From NCBI GenBank assembly GCA_034190875.2, contig CM067344.1, positions 69,944,809-70,008,808 on the forward strand: DNA of 64,000 nucleotides, in the 5' to 3' direction. Of the stretch, positions 15,401-29,321 are shown in pieces; within the stretch, counting starts at the first letter, position 1, and every line of letters starts with the position of its first letter. The notes under the pieces were generated by a model. It was given only the letters and a program-made list of their open reading frames with translations. It did not search any database and was not told the origin of the DNA. The DNA is from Urechis unicinctus. Its lineage: Eukaryota > Annelida > Polychaeta > Xenopneusta > Urechidae. The position numbers were made by a program, and so were the translations under genes.

Positions 15401-17940
15401 TCTGGAGTCCACGTAGGTTATTCTCACCACACCTCACTGTCTGAGTCCACGTAGGTTATTCTCACACACCTCACTGTCTGGAGTCCACGTAGGTTATTCT
15501 CACCAACCTCACTGTCTGAGTCCACGTAGGTTATTCTCACACATCTCACTGTCTAGAGTCCACGTAGGTTATTCTCACACACCTCACTGTCTGGAGTCCA
15601 CGTAGGTTATTCTCACCAACCTCACTGTCTGAGTCCACGTAGGTTATTCTCACACACCTCACTGTCTTGAGTCCACGTAGGTTATTATTTTCACACCTCA
15701 CTGTCTGGAGTCCACGTAGGTTATTCTCACACACCTCACTGTCTAGAGTCCACGTAGGTTATTCTCACCAACTTCTCACTGTCTAGAGTCCACGTAAGTT
15801 ATTCTCACCCACCTGTCTGGAGTCTTGAGTCCACGTAGGTTATTCTCACACACCTCACTGTCTGGAGTCCACGTAGGTTATTTTCACACACCTCACTGTC
15901 TGGAGTCCACGTAAGTTATTCTCACCAACCTCACTGTCTAGAGTCCACGTAGGTTATTCTCACCAACCTCACTGTCTGAGAGTCCACGTAGGTTATTCTC
16001 ATCTCACCTCACTGTCTGGAGTCCACGTAAGTTATTCTCACCAACCTCACTGTCTAGAGTCCACGTAGGTTATTCTCACACAACCTCACTGTCTTGAGTC
16101 CACGTAGGTTATTCTCACACACCTCACTGTCTGGAGTCCACGTAGGTTATTCTCATCACCTCACACTGTCTGGAGTCCACGTAGGTTATTCTTCTCTCAC
16201 ACCTCACTGTCTGGAGTCCACGTAGGTTATTCTCACACACCTCACTGTCTGGATCCACGTAGGTTATTCTCACACACCTCACTGTCTGGAGTCCACGTAG
16301 GTTATTCTCACACACCTCACTGTGTCTGAGTCCACGTAGGTTATTCTCACACCTCACTGTCTGGAGTCCACGTAGGTTATTCTCACCACACCTCACTGTC
16401 TGGAGTCCACGTAGGTTATTCTCACACACCTCACTGTCTGGAGTCCACGTAGGTTATTCTCACCACCTCACTGTCTGGAGTCCACGTAGGTTATTCTCAC
16501 AACCTCACTGTCTGGAGTCCACGTAGGTTATTCTCACACACCTCACTGTCTGGAGTCCACGTAGGTTATTCTCACACACCTCACTGTCTGGAGTCCACGT
16601 AGGTTATTCTCACACACCACCTCACTGTCTGGAGTCCACGTAGTTATTATTCTCACTGTCTAGAGTCCACACCTCACTGTCTCTGGAGTCCACGTAGGTT
16701 ATTCTCACACACCTCACTGTCTGGAGTCCACGTAGGTTATTCTCACACACCTCACTGTCTGGAGTCCACGTAGGTTATTCTCACACACCTCACTGTCTGG
16801 AGTCCACGTAGGGTTATTCTCACCCACCTCACTGTCTAGAGTCCACGTAGGTTATTCTCACACACCTCACTGTCTGGAGTCCACGTAGGTTATTCTCACA
16901 CACCTCACTGTCTGGAGTCCACGTAGTTATTCTCTCACACACCTCACTGTCTGGAGTCCACGTAGGTTATTCTCACACACCTCACTGTCTGGAGTCCACG
17001 TAGGTTATTCTCACACCACCTCACTGTCTGGAGTCCACGTAGGTTATTCTCACACACCTCAATGTCTAGAGTCCACGTAGGTTATTCTCACCCACCTCAC
17101 TGTCTGGAGTCCACGTAGGTTATTCTCACACACCTCACTGTCTAGAGTCCACGTAGGTTATTCTCACCAACCTCACTGTCTAGAGTCCACGTAAGTTATT
17201 CTCACCCACCTCACTGTCTGGAGTCCACGTAGGTTATTCTCACACACCTCACTGTCTGGAGTCCACGTAGGTTATTCTCACACACCTCACTGTCTGGAGT
17301 CCACGTAGGTTATTCTCATCAACCTCACTGTCTAGAGTCCACGTAGGTTATTCTCACACACCTCACTGTCTGGAGTCCACGTAGGTTATTCTCACACACC
17401 TCACTGTCTGGAGTCCACGTAAGTTATTCTCACACCACCTCACTGTCTAGAGTCCACGTAGTTATTCTCACCAACCTCACTGTCTGGAGTCCACGTAGGT
17501 TATTCTCACACACCTCACTGTCTAGAGTCCACGTAGGTTATTCTCACACACCTCACTGTCTGGAGTCCACGTAGGTTATTCTCACCAACCTCACTGTCAG
17601 TCCACCTCACTGTCTGGAGTCCACGTAGGTTATTCTCACACACCTCACTGTCTGGAGTCCACGTAGGTTATTCTCACACACCTCACTGTCTGGAGTCCAC
17701 GTAGGTTATTCTCACACACCTCACTGTCTAGAGTCCACGAAGGTTTTTCTCACCCACCTCACTGTCTGGAGTCCACGTAGGTTATTCTCACCAACCTCAC
17801 TGTCTAGAGTCCACGTAGGTTATTCTCACACACCTCACTGTCTGGAGTCCACTTAGGTTATTCTCATCAACCTCACTGTCTAGAGTCCACGTAGGTTATT
17901 CTCACACACCTCACTGTCTGGAGTCCACGTAGGTTATTCT

Positions 17941-18060
17941 CATCCACCTCACTGTCTGGAGTCCACGTAAGTTATTCTTATACACCTCACTGTCTGTAGT
18001 CTACGTAGTTTATTCTCACCAACCTCTCTGTCTGGAGTTCACGAAGGTTATTCTAACACA
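17941..18060. repeat. Second higher-order marker: four variant monomers, about 120 bp
   Basis: A run of four distinctive monomers (catccacctc, then ttcttatacacc, then gtctgtagtctacgtagttt, then ctctctgtctggagt). It recurs at about 18949, 23689, 24778 and 25158, with a decayed copy near 27120-27250. The last two full copies are 380 bp apart, exactly ten 38-bp units. It marks a second duplication history in the right third of the array. Confidence 0.75.
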
Positions 18061-19063
18061 CCTCACTGTCTGGAGTCCACGTAAGTTATTCTCACACACC
18101 TCACTGTCTAGAGTCCACGTAGGTTATTCTCACCAACTTCTCAGTCTAGAGTCCACGTAAGTTATTCTCACCCACCTCACTGTCTTGAGTCCACGTAGGT
18201 TATTCTCACACACCTCAATGTATGGAGTCCATATAGGTTATTTTCACACACCTCAGTGTCTGGATCCACGTTAGTTATTCTCACCAACCTCACTGTCTAG
18301 AGTCCACGTAGGTTATTCTCACCAACCTCGCTGTCTGCAGTCCACGTAGGTTACCTCACTTCTCCACGTAAGTTATTCTCACCAACCTCACTGTCTGGAG
18401 TCCACGTAAGTTATTCTCACCAACCTCACTGTCTAGAGTCCACGTAGGTTATTCTCACCAACCTCACTGTCTTGAGTCCACGTAGGTTATTCTCACCAAC
18501 CTCACTGTCTGGAGTCCACGTAGGTTATTCTCATCAACCTCACTGTCTGGAGTCCACGTAGGTTATTCTCATCACCTCACTGTCTAGAGTCCACGTAGGT
18601 TATTCTCACACACCTCACTGTCTGGAGTCCACGTAGGTTATTCTCACACACCTCACTGTCTGGAGTCCACGTAGGTTATTCTCACACACCTCACTGTCTG
18701 GAGTCCACGTAGGTTATTCTCATCAACCTCACTGTCTAGAGTCCACGTAGGTTATTCTCACACACCTCAATGTATGGAGTCCACGTAGGTTATTCTCACA
18801 CACATCACTGTCTGGAGTCCACGTAGGTTATTCTCACACACCATCACTGTCTGGAGTTCACGAAGGTTTTTCTCAACCACCTTACTGTCTGGAGTCCACG
18901 TAGGTTATTCTCACACACCTCACTGTCTGGAGTCCACGTAGGTTATTCTCATCCACCTCACTGTCTGGAGTCCACGTAAGTTATTCTTATACACCTCACT
19001 GTCTGTAGTCTACGTAGTTTATTCTCACCAACCTCTCTGTCTGGAGTTCACGAAGGTTATTCT

Positions 19064-20400
19064 CACACACCTCAGTGTCTGGAGTCCACGAAAGTTATTC
19101 TCACCAACCTCACTGTCTAGAGTCCACTTAGGTTATCCTCACCAACCTCGCTGTCTGCAGTCCACGTAGGTTATTCTCACCAACCTCACTGTCTAGAGTC
19201 CACGTAGGTTATTCTCACACACCTCAATGTATGGAGTCCATGTAGGTTATTTTCACACACCTCAGTGTCTGGAGTCCACGAAAGTTATTCTCACCAACCT
19301 CACTGTCTAGAGTCCACTTAGGTTATCCTCAGTCAACCTCGCTGTCTGCAGTCCACGTAGGTTATTCTCACCAACCTCACTGTCTAGAGTCCACGTAGGT
19401 TATTCTCACACACCTCAATGTATATGGAGTCCACGTAGGTTATTCTCACACACCTCACTGTCTGGAGTCCACGAAGGTTATTCTCACACACCTCACTGTG
19501 TTGAGCCCACGTATGTTATTCTCACATACCTCACTGTCTAGAGTGCACGTATGTTATTCTCACATACCTCAATGTCTGGAGTCCAAGTAGGTTATTCTCA
19601 CCAACCTCTCTGTCTTGAGTCCACGTAGGTTTTTCTCACATACCTCACTGTCTGGAATTCCCGTAGGTTATTCTCACCAAACTCACTGTCTGGAGCCCAC
19701 ATATGTTATTCTCACATACCTCACTGTCTAGAGTGCACGTAGGTTATTCTCACACACCTCACTGTCTGGAGTCCAAGTAGGTTAATCTCACCAACCTCTC
19801 TGTCTTGAGTCCACGTAGGTTATTCTCACATTCCTCATTGTCTTGAGTCCACGCAGAATATTTTCACCCACCTCACTGTCTTGAGTCCACGTAGGTTATT
19901 CTCACACACCTCACTGTCTAGAGTCCACGTAGGTTATTCTCACCAACTTCTCAGTCTAGAGTCCACGTAAGTTATTCTCACCCACCTCACTGTCTTGAGT
20001 CCACGTAGGTTATTCTCACACACCTCAATGTATGGAGTCCATGTAGGTTATTTTCACACACCTCAGTGTCTGGAGTCCACGTAAGTTATTCTCACCAACC
20101 TCACTGTCTAGAGTCCACTTAGGTTATTCTCACCAACCTCGCTGTCTGCAGTCCACGTAGGTTATTCTCATCAACCTCACTGTCTGGAGTCCACGTAAGT
20201 TATTCTCACCAACCTCACTGTCTAGAGTCCACGTAGGTTATTTTTCACCAACCTCACTGTCTTGAGTCCATGTAGGTTATTCTCACCAACCTCACTGTCT
20301 GGAGTCCACGTAGGTTATTCTCATCAACCTCACTGTCTGGAGTCCACGTAGGTTATTCTCACAACCTCACTGTCTAGAGTCCACGTAGGTTATTCTCACA
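19064..20400. repeat. Higher-order repeat block, copy C
   Basis: Same variant order as the block at position 1, at a shift of 19063 that rises to 19066 through small insertions near 19330 and 19423. The landmark ggaattcccgtagg is at about 19655. Shorter, partly overlapping copies of the same series are seen near 1970-2580, 4190-4770, 18040-18780 and 23870-24360. Confidence 0.85.
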
Positions 20401-23400
20401 CACCTCACTGTCTGGAGTCCACGTAGGTATTCTCACACACCTCACTGTCTGGAGTCCACGTAGGTTATTCTCACACCTCACTGTCTGGAGTCCACGTAGG
20501 TTATTCTCACACACCTCACTGTCTGGAGTCCACGTAGGTTATTCTCACACACCTCACTGTCTGGAGTCCACGTAGGTTATTCTCACACCTCACTGTCTGG
20601 AGTCCACGTAGGTTATTTCTCACCACCTCACTGTCTGGAGTCCACGTAGGTTATTCTCACACAACCTCACTGTCTGGAGTCCACGTAGGTTATTCTCACA
20701 CACCTCACTGTCTGGAGTCCACGTAGGTTATTCTCATCACACCTCACTGTCTGGAGTCCACGTAAGTTATTCTCATACACCTCACTGTCTGGAGTCCACG
20801 TAGGTTATTCTCACACACCTCTCTGTCTTGAGTCCACGTAGGTTATTCTCACACACCTCACTGTCTGGAGTCCACGTAGGTTATTTTCACACACCTCACT
20901 GTCTGGAGTCCACGTAGGTTATTCTCACACACCTCACTGTCTGGAGTCCACGTAGGTTATTTCTCACCACGTACCTCACTGTCTAGAGTCCACGTAGGTT
21001 ATTCTCACACACCTCACTGTCTGGAGTCCACGTAGGTTATTCTCACACACACCTCACTGTCTGGAGTCCACGTAGGTTATTTCTCACACACCTCCACTGT
21101 CTCACTGTCTGAGTCCACGTAGGTTATTCTCACACACCTCACTGTCTGGAGTCCACGTAGGTTATTCTCACACACCTCACTGTCTGGAGTCCACGTAGGT
21201 TATTCTCACACACCTCACTGTCTGGAGTCCACGTAGGTTATTCTCACCACCTCACTGTCTAGAGTCCACGTAGGTTATTCTCACACACTCTCACTGTCTG
21301 GAGTCCACGTAGGTTATTCTCACCACCTCACTGTCTGGAGTCCACGTAGGTTATTCTCATTCTCACCACCTCACTGTCTGGAGTCCACGTACGTAGTTTA
21401 TTCTCACACACCTCACTGTCTGGAGTCCACGTAGGTTATTTCTCACACACCTCACTGTCTGGAGTCCACGTAGGTTATTCTCACACACCTCACTGTCTGG
21501 AGTCCACGTAGGTTATTCTCACAACCTCTCACTGTCTAGAGTCCACGAGTCCACGTAGGTTATTCTCACACACCTCAATGTATGGAGTCCACGTAGGTTA
21601 TTTTTCACACCTCTCACTGTCTGGAGTCCACGTAAGTTATTCTCACCCACCTCCTGTCTCACTGTCTAGAGTCCACGTAGGTTATTCTCACCACACACCT
21701 CACTGTCTGGAGTCCACGTAGGTTATTCTCATCAACCTCACTGTCTGGAGTCCACGTAGGTTATTCTCACCAACCTCACTGTCTGGAGTCCACGTAGGTT
21801 ATTCTCACCAACCTCACTGTCTGAGTCCACGTAGGTTATTCTCACCAACCTCACTGTCTGGAGTCCACGTAGGTTATTCTCACAACCTCACTGTCTGGAG
21901 TCCACGTAGGTTATTATTCTCACACACCTCACTGTCTGGAGTCCACGTAGGTTATTCTCACACATCTCACTGTCTGGAGTCCACGTAGGTTATTCTCATC
22001 AACCTCACTGTCTGGAGTCCACGTAGGTTATTCTCATCAACCTCACTGTCTAGAGTCCACGTAGGTTATTCTCACACACCTCACTGTCTGGAGTCCACGT
22101 AGGTTATTCTCACACACCTCACTGTCTGGAGTCCACGTAGGTTATTCTCACACACCTCACTGTCTGGAGTCCACGTAGGTTATTCTCATCACCTCACTGT
22201 CTGGAGTCCACGTGTCTGGACACCTCACGTAGGTTATTCTCACACACCTCACTGTCTGGAGTCCACGTAGGTTATTCTCACACACCTCACTGTCTGGAGT
22301 CCACGTAGGTTATTCTCACACACCTCACTGTCTGGAGTCCACGAAGGTTATTCTCACACACCACCTCACTGTCTGGAGTCCACGTAGGTTATTCTCACAC
22401 ACCTCACTGTCTGGAGTCCACGTAGTTATTCTCACACACCTCACTGTCTGGAGTCTACGTAGTTTATTCTCACCAACCTCTCTGTCTGGAGTCCACGTAG
22501 GTTATTCTCACACACCTCACTGTCTGGAGTCCACGTAGGTTATTCTCACTGTCCCACCTCAACCTCACTGTCTAGAGTCCACGTAGGTTATTCTCACCAA
22601 CCTCACTGTCTGCAGTCCACGTAGGTTATTCTCACCAACCTCACTGTCTGGAGTCCACGTAGGTTATTCTCACACACCTCAATGTCTGGAGTCCACGTAG
22701 GTTATTCTCACACACCTCACTGTCTGGAGTCCACGTAAGTTATTCTCACCAACCTCACTGTCTAGAGTCCACGTAGGTTATTCTCACCACCTCACTGTCT
22801 GGAGTCCACGTAGGTTATTCTCACCAACCTCACTGTCTAGAGAGTTATTCTCACCAACCACGTCTAGAGTCCAGGTTATTCTCACACACCTCACTGTCTG
22901 GAGTCCACGTAGGTTATTTCTCACACACCTCACTGTCTGGAGTCCACGTAGGTTATTCTCACACACCTCACTGTTGGAGTCCACGTAGGTTATTCTCACA
23001 ACCTCACTGTCTAGAGTCCACACTTAGGTTATTCTCACCAACCTCGCTGTCTGGAGTCCACGTAGGTTATTCTCATCAACCTCACTGTCTGGAGTCCACG
23101 TAAGTTATTCTCACCAACCTCACTGTCTAGAGTCCACGTAGGTTATTTTCACCAACCTCAACCTCACTGTCTTGAGTCCACTGTAGGTTATTCTCACCAA
23201 CCTCACTGTCTGGAGTCCACGTAGGTTATTCTCATCAACCTCACTGTCTGGAGTCCACGTAGGTTATTCTCATCAACCTCACTGTCTAGAGTCCACGTAG
23301 GTTATTCTCACACACCTCACTGTCTGGAGTCCACGTAGGTTATTCTCACACACCTCACTGTCTGGAGTCCACGTAGGTTATTCTCACACACCTCACTGTC

Positions 23401-26400
23401 TGGAGTCCACGTAGGTTATTCTCACACACCTCACTGTCTGGAGTCCACGTAGGTTATTCTCACACACCTCACTGTCTAGAGTCCACGAAGGTTTTTCTCA
23501 CCCACCTCACTGTCTGGAGTCCACGTAGGTTATTCTCACCAACCTCACTGTCTAGAGTCCACGTAGGTTATTCTCACACACCTCACTGTCTGGAGTCCAC
23601 TTAGGTTATTCTCATCAACCTCACTGTCTAGAGTCCACGTAGGTTATTCTCACACACCTCACTGTCTGGAGTCCACGTAGGTTATTCTCATCCACCTCAC
23701 TGTCTGGAGTCCACGTAAGTTATTCTTATACACCTCACTGTCTGTAGTCTACGTAGTTTATTCTCATCAACCTCTCTGTCTGGAGTCCACGTAGGTTATT
23801 CTCACACACCTCACTGTCTGGAGTCCACGTAAGTTATTCTCACACACCTCACTGTCTAGAGTCCACGTAGGTTATTCTCACCAACCTCTCTGTCTAGAGT
23901 CCACGTAGGTTATTCTCACCCACCTCACTGTCTTGAGTCCACGTAGGTTATTTCATTCTCACACTGGAGTCCCTCAATGTTCTCACACACCTCAATGTAT
24001 GGAGTCCATATAGGTTTTCACACACCTCAGTGTCTGGATCCACGTTAGTTATTCTCACCAACCTCGCTGTCTGCAGTCCACGTAGGTTATTCTCATCAAC
24101 CTCACTGTCTGGAGTCCACGTAAGTTATTCTCACCAACCTCACTGTCTAGAGTCCACGTAGGTTATTTTTACCAACCTCACTGTCTTGAGTCCATGTAGG
24201 TTATTCTCACCAACATCACTGTCTGGAGTACACGTAGGTTATTCTCATCAACCTCACTGTCTGGAGTCCACGTAGGTTATTCTCATCAACCTCACTGTCT
24301 AGAGTCCACGTAGGTTATTCTCACACACCTCAATGTATGGAGTCCACGTAGGTTATTCTCACACACCTCGCTGTCTGGAGTCCACGAAGGTTATTCTCAC
24401 ACACCTCACTGTGTGGAGTCCACGTAGGTTATTCTCATCAACCTCACTGTCTAGAGTCCACGTAGGTTATTCTCACACACATCACTGTCTGGAGTCCACG
24501 TAGGTTATTCTCACACACCTCACTGTCTGGAGTTCACGAAGGTTTTTCTCACCCACCTCACTGTCTGGAGTCCACGTAGGTTATTCTCACCAACCTCACT
24601 GTCTAGAGTCCACGTAGGTTATTCTCACACACCTCACTGTCTGGAGTCCACGTAGGTTATTCTCACACACCTCACTGTCTGGAGTCCACGTAGGTTATTC
24701 TCATCAACCTCACTGTCTAGAGTCCACGTAGGTTATTCTCACACACCTCACTGTCTGGAGTCCACGTAGGTTATTCTCATCCACCTCACTGTCTGGAGTC
24801 CACGTAAGTTATTCTTATACACCTCACTGTCTGTAGTCTACGTAGTTTATTCTCACCAACCTCTCTGTCTGGAGTCCACGTAGGTTATTCTCACACACCT
24901 CACTGTCTAGAGTCCACGTAGGTTATTCTCACCAACTTCTGAGTCTAGAGTCCACGTAAGTTATTCTCACCCACCTCACTGTCTTGAGTCCACTTAGGTT
25001 ATTCTCACACACCTCACTGTCTGGAGTCCATGTAGGTTATTCTCACACACCTCACTGTCTGGAGTCCACGTAGGTTATTCTCATCAACCTCACTGTCTAG
25101 AGTCCACGTAGGTTATTCTCACACACCTCACTGTCTGGAGTCCACGTAGGTTATTCTCATCCACCTCACTGTCTGGAGTCCACGTAAGTTATTCTTATAC
25201 ACCTCACTGTCTGTAGTCTACGTAGTTTATTCTTCTCACCAACCTCTCTGTCTGGAGTTCACGAAGGTTAGGTTATTCTCACACACCTCACTGTCTGGAG
25301 TCCACGTAGGTTATTCTCACCAACCTCACTGTCTAGAGTCCACGTAGGTTATTCTCACACACCTCACTGTCTGGAGTCCACGTAGGTTATTATTCTCACT
25401 CACCTCACTGTGGAGTCCACGTAAGTTATTCTCACCACCTCACTGTCTAGAGTCCACGTAGGTTTTTTTCCACCAACCTCACTGTCTGAGTCCACGTAGG
25501 TTATTCTCACCAACCTCACTGTCTGGAGTACACGTAGGTTATTCTCATCAACCTCACTGTCTGGAGTCCACGTAGGTTATTCTCATCAACCTCACTGTCT
25601 AGAGTCCACGTAGGTTATTCTCACCACCTCAATGTATGGAGTCCACGTAGGTTATTCTCACACACCTCACTGTCTGGAGTCCACGAAGGTTATTCTCACA
25701 CACCTCACTGTCTGGAGTCCACGTAGGTTATTCTTATCAACCTCACTGTCTGGAGTTCACGAAGGTTATTTTTCTCACCCACCTCACTGTCTGGAGTCCA
25801 CGTAGGTTATTCTCACACACCTCACTGTCTAGAGTCCACGAAGGTTTTTCTCACCCACCTCACTGTCTGGAGTCCACGTAGGTTATTCTCACCAACCTCA
25901 CTGTCTAGAGTCCACGTAGGTTATTCTCACACACCTCACTGTCTGGAGTCCACGTAGGTTATTTCACTGTCTGGAGTCCACGTAGGTTATTCTCATCACC
26001 TCACTGTCTGGAGTCCACGTAGGTTATTCTCTCACACACCTCACTGTCTGGAGTCCACGTAGGTTATTCTCATCAACCTCACTGTGTGGAGTCCACGTGA
26101 TTCTCATCACCTCACTGTCTAGAGTCAACGTAGGTTATTCTCACACTCCACTAGGTCCTCACTGTCTGGAGTCCACGTAGGTTATTCTCACACACCTCAC
26201 TGTCTGGAGTCCACGTAGTTATTTCATTCTCTAGAGTCCACGTAGGTTACCTCACTGTCTGGAGTCCACGTAGGTTTTCTCACACACACCTCACTGTCTC
26301 ACGTAGGTTTCTCTCGCCCACCTCACTGTCTGGAGTCCACGTAGGTTATTCTCACACACCTCACTGTCTAGAGTCCACGTAGGTCACACACCACACGTAG

Positions 26401-27540
26401 GTTATTCTCACACACCTCACTGTCTGGAGTCCACGAAGGTTATTCTCATCAACCTCACTGTCTCACTGTCTGGAGTCCAGTCCACGTAGGGTTATTCTCA
26501 TCCACCGTAGGTCTGTCTGGAGTCCACCACGTTAGTTATTCTTACACACCTCACACTGTCTGGAGTCTACGTAGTTTATTCTCACCAACCTCTCTGTCTG
26601 GAGTTCACGAAGGTTATTCTCACACACCTCACTGTCTGGAGTCCACGTAAGTTATTCTCACCAACCTCACTGTCTAGAGTCCACGTAGGTTATTCTGACC
26701 AACCTCACTGTCTAGAGTCCACGTAGGTTATTCTCACACACCTCAATGTATCGAGTCCACGTAGGTTATTCTCACACACATCACTGTCTGGAGTCCACGA
26801 AGGTTATTTATTCTCACCACTCACTGTCGAGTCCACGTAGGTTATTCTCATCAACCTCACTGTCTAGAGTCCACGTAGGTTATTCTCACACACATCACTG
26901 TCTGGAGTCCACGTAGGTTATTCTCACACACCTCAATGTCTGGAGTTCACGAAGGTTATTCTCACACACCTCACTGTCTGGAGTCCACGTAGGTTATTCT
27001 CACCACCTCACTGTCTAGAGTCCACGTATATTGTTCTCACACACCTCACTGTCTGGAGTCCACGTAGGTTATTCTCACACACCTCACTGTATGGAGTCCA
27101 CGTAGGTTATTCTCACCCACCTCACTGTCTGGAGTCCACGTAAGTTATTCCCACCTCACTGTCTGGAGTCACGTACGTATTATTTATTCACTTATACACC
27201 TCACTGTCTGTAGTCTACGTAGTTTATTCTCACCAACCTCTCTGTCTAGAGTCCACGTAGGTTATTCTCACACACCTCACTGTGTGGAGTCCACGTAGGT
27301 TATTCTCATCAACCTCACTGTCTGGAGTCCACGTAAGCTATTCTCACCAACCTTACTGTCTAGAGTCCATGTAGGTTATTCTCACCAGCCTCACTGTCTC
27401 GAGTCCACGTAGGTTATTCTCACACACCTCATTGTCTTGAGTCTACTTAGGTTATTCTCACACACCTGACCGTCCGGAGTCCGCGTTGGTTATTCTCATC
27501 AACCTCTCTGTCTAGAGTCCACGTAGGTAATTCTCACACA

Positions 27541-28400
27541 CCTAACTGTCCAGCCTTCTTGCAAGTTCTCTTACATGCCTCTGTGTCTACTGCCAATGAA
27601 GGTTATCTCACATTATATAACTGCAACGAGTCCAAATGTATGGAAGTGTCCATCGATTTGCTGTCAGATGCCCTTATAATCATTGTCCAAGGTGGTGTTT
27701 CTGACACGTCAACCTCTCATTAGTCCATGCAGGCTCTCTCATATGCCTCTATGCCCAGTGATGAAGTTTCTTTCTAACTCAAACAAGCGAATCCAGTTGC
27801 CAAGGAGACTTTATCGCACACCACTCTGTCCATCAAGTTTCTCTTGCACACCCGTATCCCTGAAGCCCACTACGGTAACCTTACAGGTCTGTCTGTCCTG
27901 TGACCACGAATCACCCCTCACTAGCCTCTCTGTACAGCAACCATAAAGATTCTCCCACTGGCCTTTCTGTCTGATATACAAGGAGGTTTTTCGAAAGCGC
28001 CTCTCTGTCAAGTGACTCTGGAGGAACTCTCACGAACATATTTATCCAGAATCCGTGAAGGTTTCTTCACAAGCATCATTGTTCAGTGTGCATGGAGGTT
28101 GAGCGGGACTCTCTGTCAAGCGTCCATGGAGGTTGAGCCGGACTCTCTGTCAAGTATCCAGGGAGGTTGAGCCGGACTCTCTGTCAAGTGTCCAGGGAGG
28201 TTGAGCCGGACTCTCTGTCAAGTGTCCAGGGAGGTTGAGCCGGACTCTCTGTCAAGTGTCCATGCCTGTTCTCTAGCTTACCATTATTCCAAGTGGCCAG
28301 GGAGGCTTTTCTAAACGACTTCTTGTTCGTTGTCTGATTAGTTTCTTGTTCACACGGCTCGGACAATGACCTATAAGGGTTCTCCCACATGCCTCGCTAT
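27541..28400. repeat. Degenerate edge of the 38-bp family
   Basis: The unit decays into loosely spaced motifs of the form gcctctctgtc...gtccatgcagg...tctcac. These still show the core words tctgtc, gtcca and aggtt at about 35-40 bp spacing. Short reading frames on both strands here have no recognisable content. The edge resembles the right edge of the 37-bp array at 34790-34960, which suggests a common ancestor. Confidence 0.7.
28090..28265. repeat. Local 34-bp tandem repeat, about five copies
   Basis: Five near-identical copies of a 34-bp unit (aggttgagccggactctctg followed by tcaagtgtccaggg). The period was measured from gactctctgt at 28141 and 28175. The unit still contains the tctctgtc, gtcca and aggtt words of the neighbouring family, so it is probably a recent local re-amplification of one decayed monomer. 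Confidence 0.85.
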
Positions 28401-29321
28401 CCGGTTTTCTCACGCGCTAGTTTGCCTGTACACGAAACGAAACTCTCACACCCTGATTTCATCACTGTGTCCATGAGGCCATGTGTGAATAACTTATATG
28501 GGGAACATAACATGTCAGTTTCATCGGGTCTTGTGAATACACATGTTGGATACTGTGGTAACGTGACTTTGATATAGTACACCAGAGGTACCATCTTAAC
28601 ACCAAGAAGGAAGCTTGCAATGATATACGTGTGAATCCGATGTACATTGGATCAACCAAACATTACCTACTGGAGAGATACACTACCTACAACATGTAAG
28701 CTAACTATGGCAAATTCTTCCTTTTACATCGAACATTTTTGAGTCATCCCTCTACTTTATCACTCCTTTATGTGGTCCCCTTGACAAAATGACGAGGTAC
28801 ACTTTTTATAACTGCATTGCTACTTGAGGACCCGCAATGCCGAATAACTTAAAGGTAAAATACAATCGTGCAAATGGGTGTGCAAATTTAGGTAATATTA
28901 CCTATTATATGTCCTTTATCATTACCATGGAAATATACAGAGACAGAGAAAACAAGATATGAGCCCAGATATATTAACCTTACAATAGATCATAGTATTA
29001 CTAGTAATTGTAATCCACAGCATTTAAAAGAAATTCATGACATGAAAAAGAATTGCTTTTACTGATGAATAATTCAAATTTACCTCGTGGGTATTGTTTC
29101 ATATTGTTAGGCTAGTTAAGTAAACAAGTGCCATTATATACATATATCTATATATTGAATTATATTTCCCTTTAATTCGGCTTGGATCATTTCATCACAG
29201 CGGTCGAACAGAAGACTCTAAAATTACATTACGTAACATATATTCTTAGCAATCACTTCTAATACAAAATATGAAAATAACCTTTGCTTGAATGCCATAC
29301 TTGTCTGCTGGTCGGCATTTA
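28401..29321. other. AT-rich unique spacer
   Basis: No tandem repeat and no convincing coding sequence. Three small overlapping reading frames at 28389-28659 look like chance. The stretch becomes strongly AT-rich from about 28800, with TA runs near 29130. It leads directly into the polymerase relic. Confidence 0.5.

Larger units (their letters stand above)
1..27540. repeat. Giant 38-bp minisatellite array (left end cut by the window edge)
   Basis: Head-to-tail copies of a 38-bp unit fill this stretch, about 700 copies. The most constant part of the unit is ctgtctggagtccacgtagg, followed by ttattctcac and a variable acacctca or caacctca joint. I measured the period from successive ccacgtagg positions (1381 to 1419). 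Variant monomers recur: tctagag or tcttgag for tctggag, gtaagtt for gtaggtt, tcaatgtatgg, and tcgctgtctgcag. These variants are arranged in higher-order blocks. The short minus-strand reading frames here all encode the same degenerate peptide and shift frame with each indel, so they are not genes. The array ends by gradual decay after 27450. The class is certain; function is unknown. Confidence 0.97.

Noticed and set aside
5789-23023. Reading frames of 60-100 codons on the minus strand (peptides with NNLRGLQTVR)
   Set aside because: They are translations of the 38-bp unit, broken by each indel and bounded only by chance stops.
1-27540. CRISPR-like array, because repeats are short and regularly spaced
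   Set aside because: The full 38-bp period repeats with no unique spacers, and the surrounding DNA is animal. It is a head-to-tail minisatellite.
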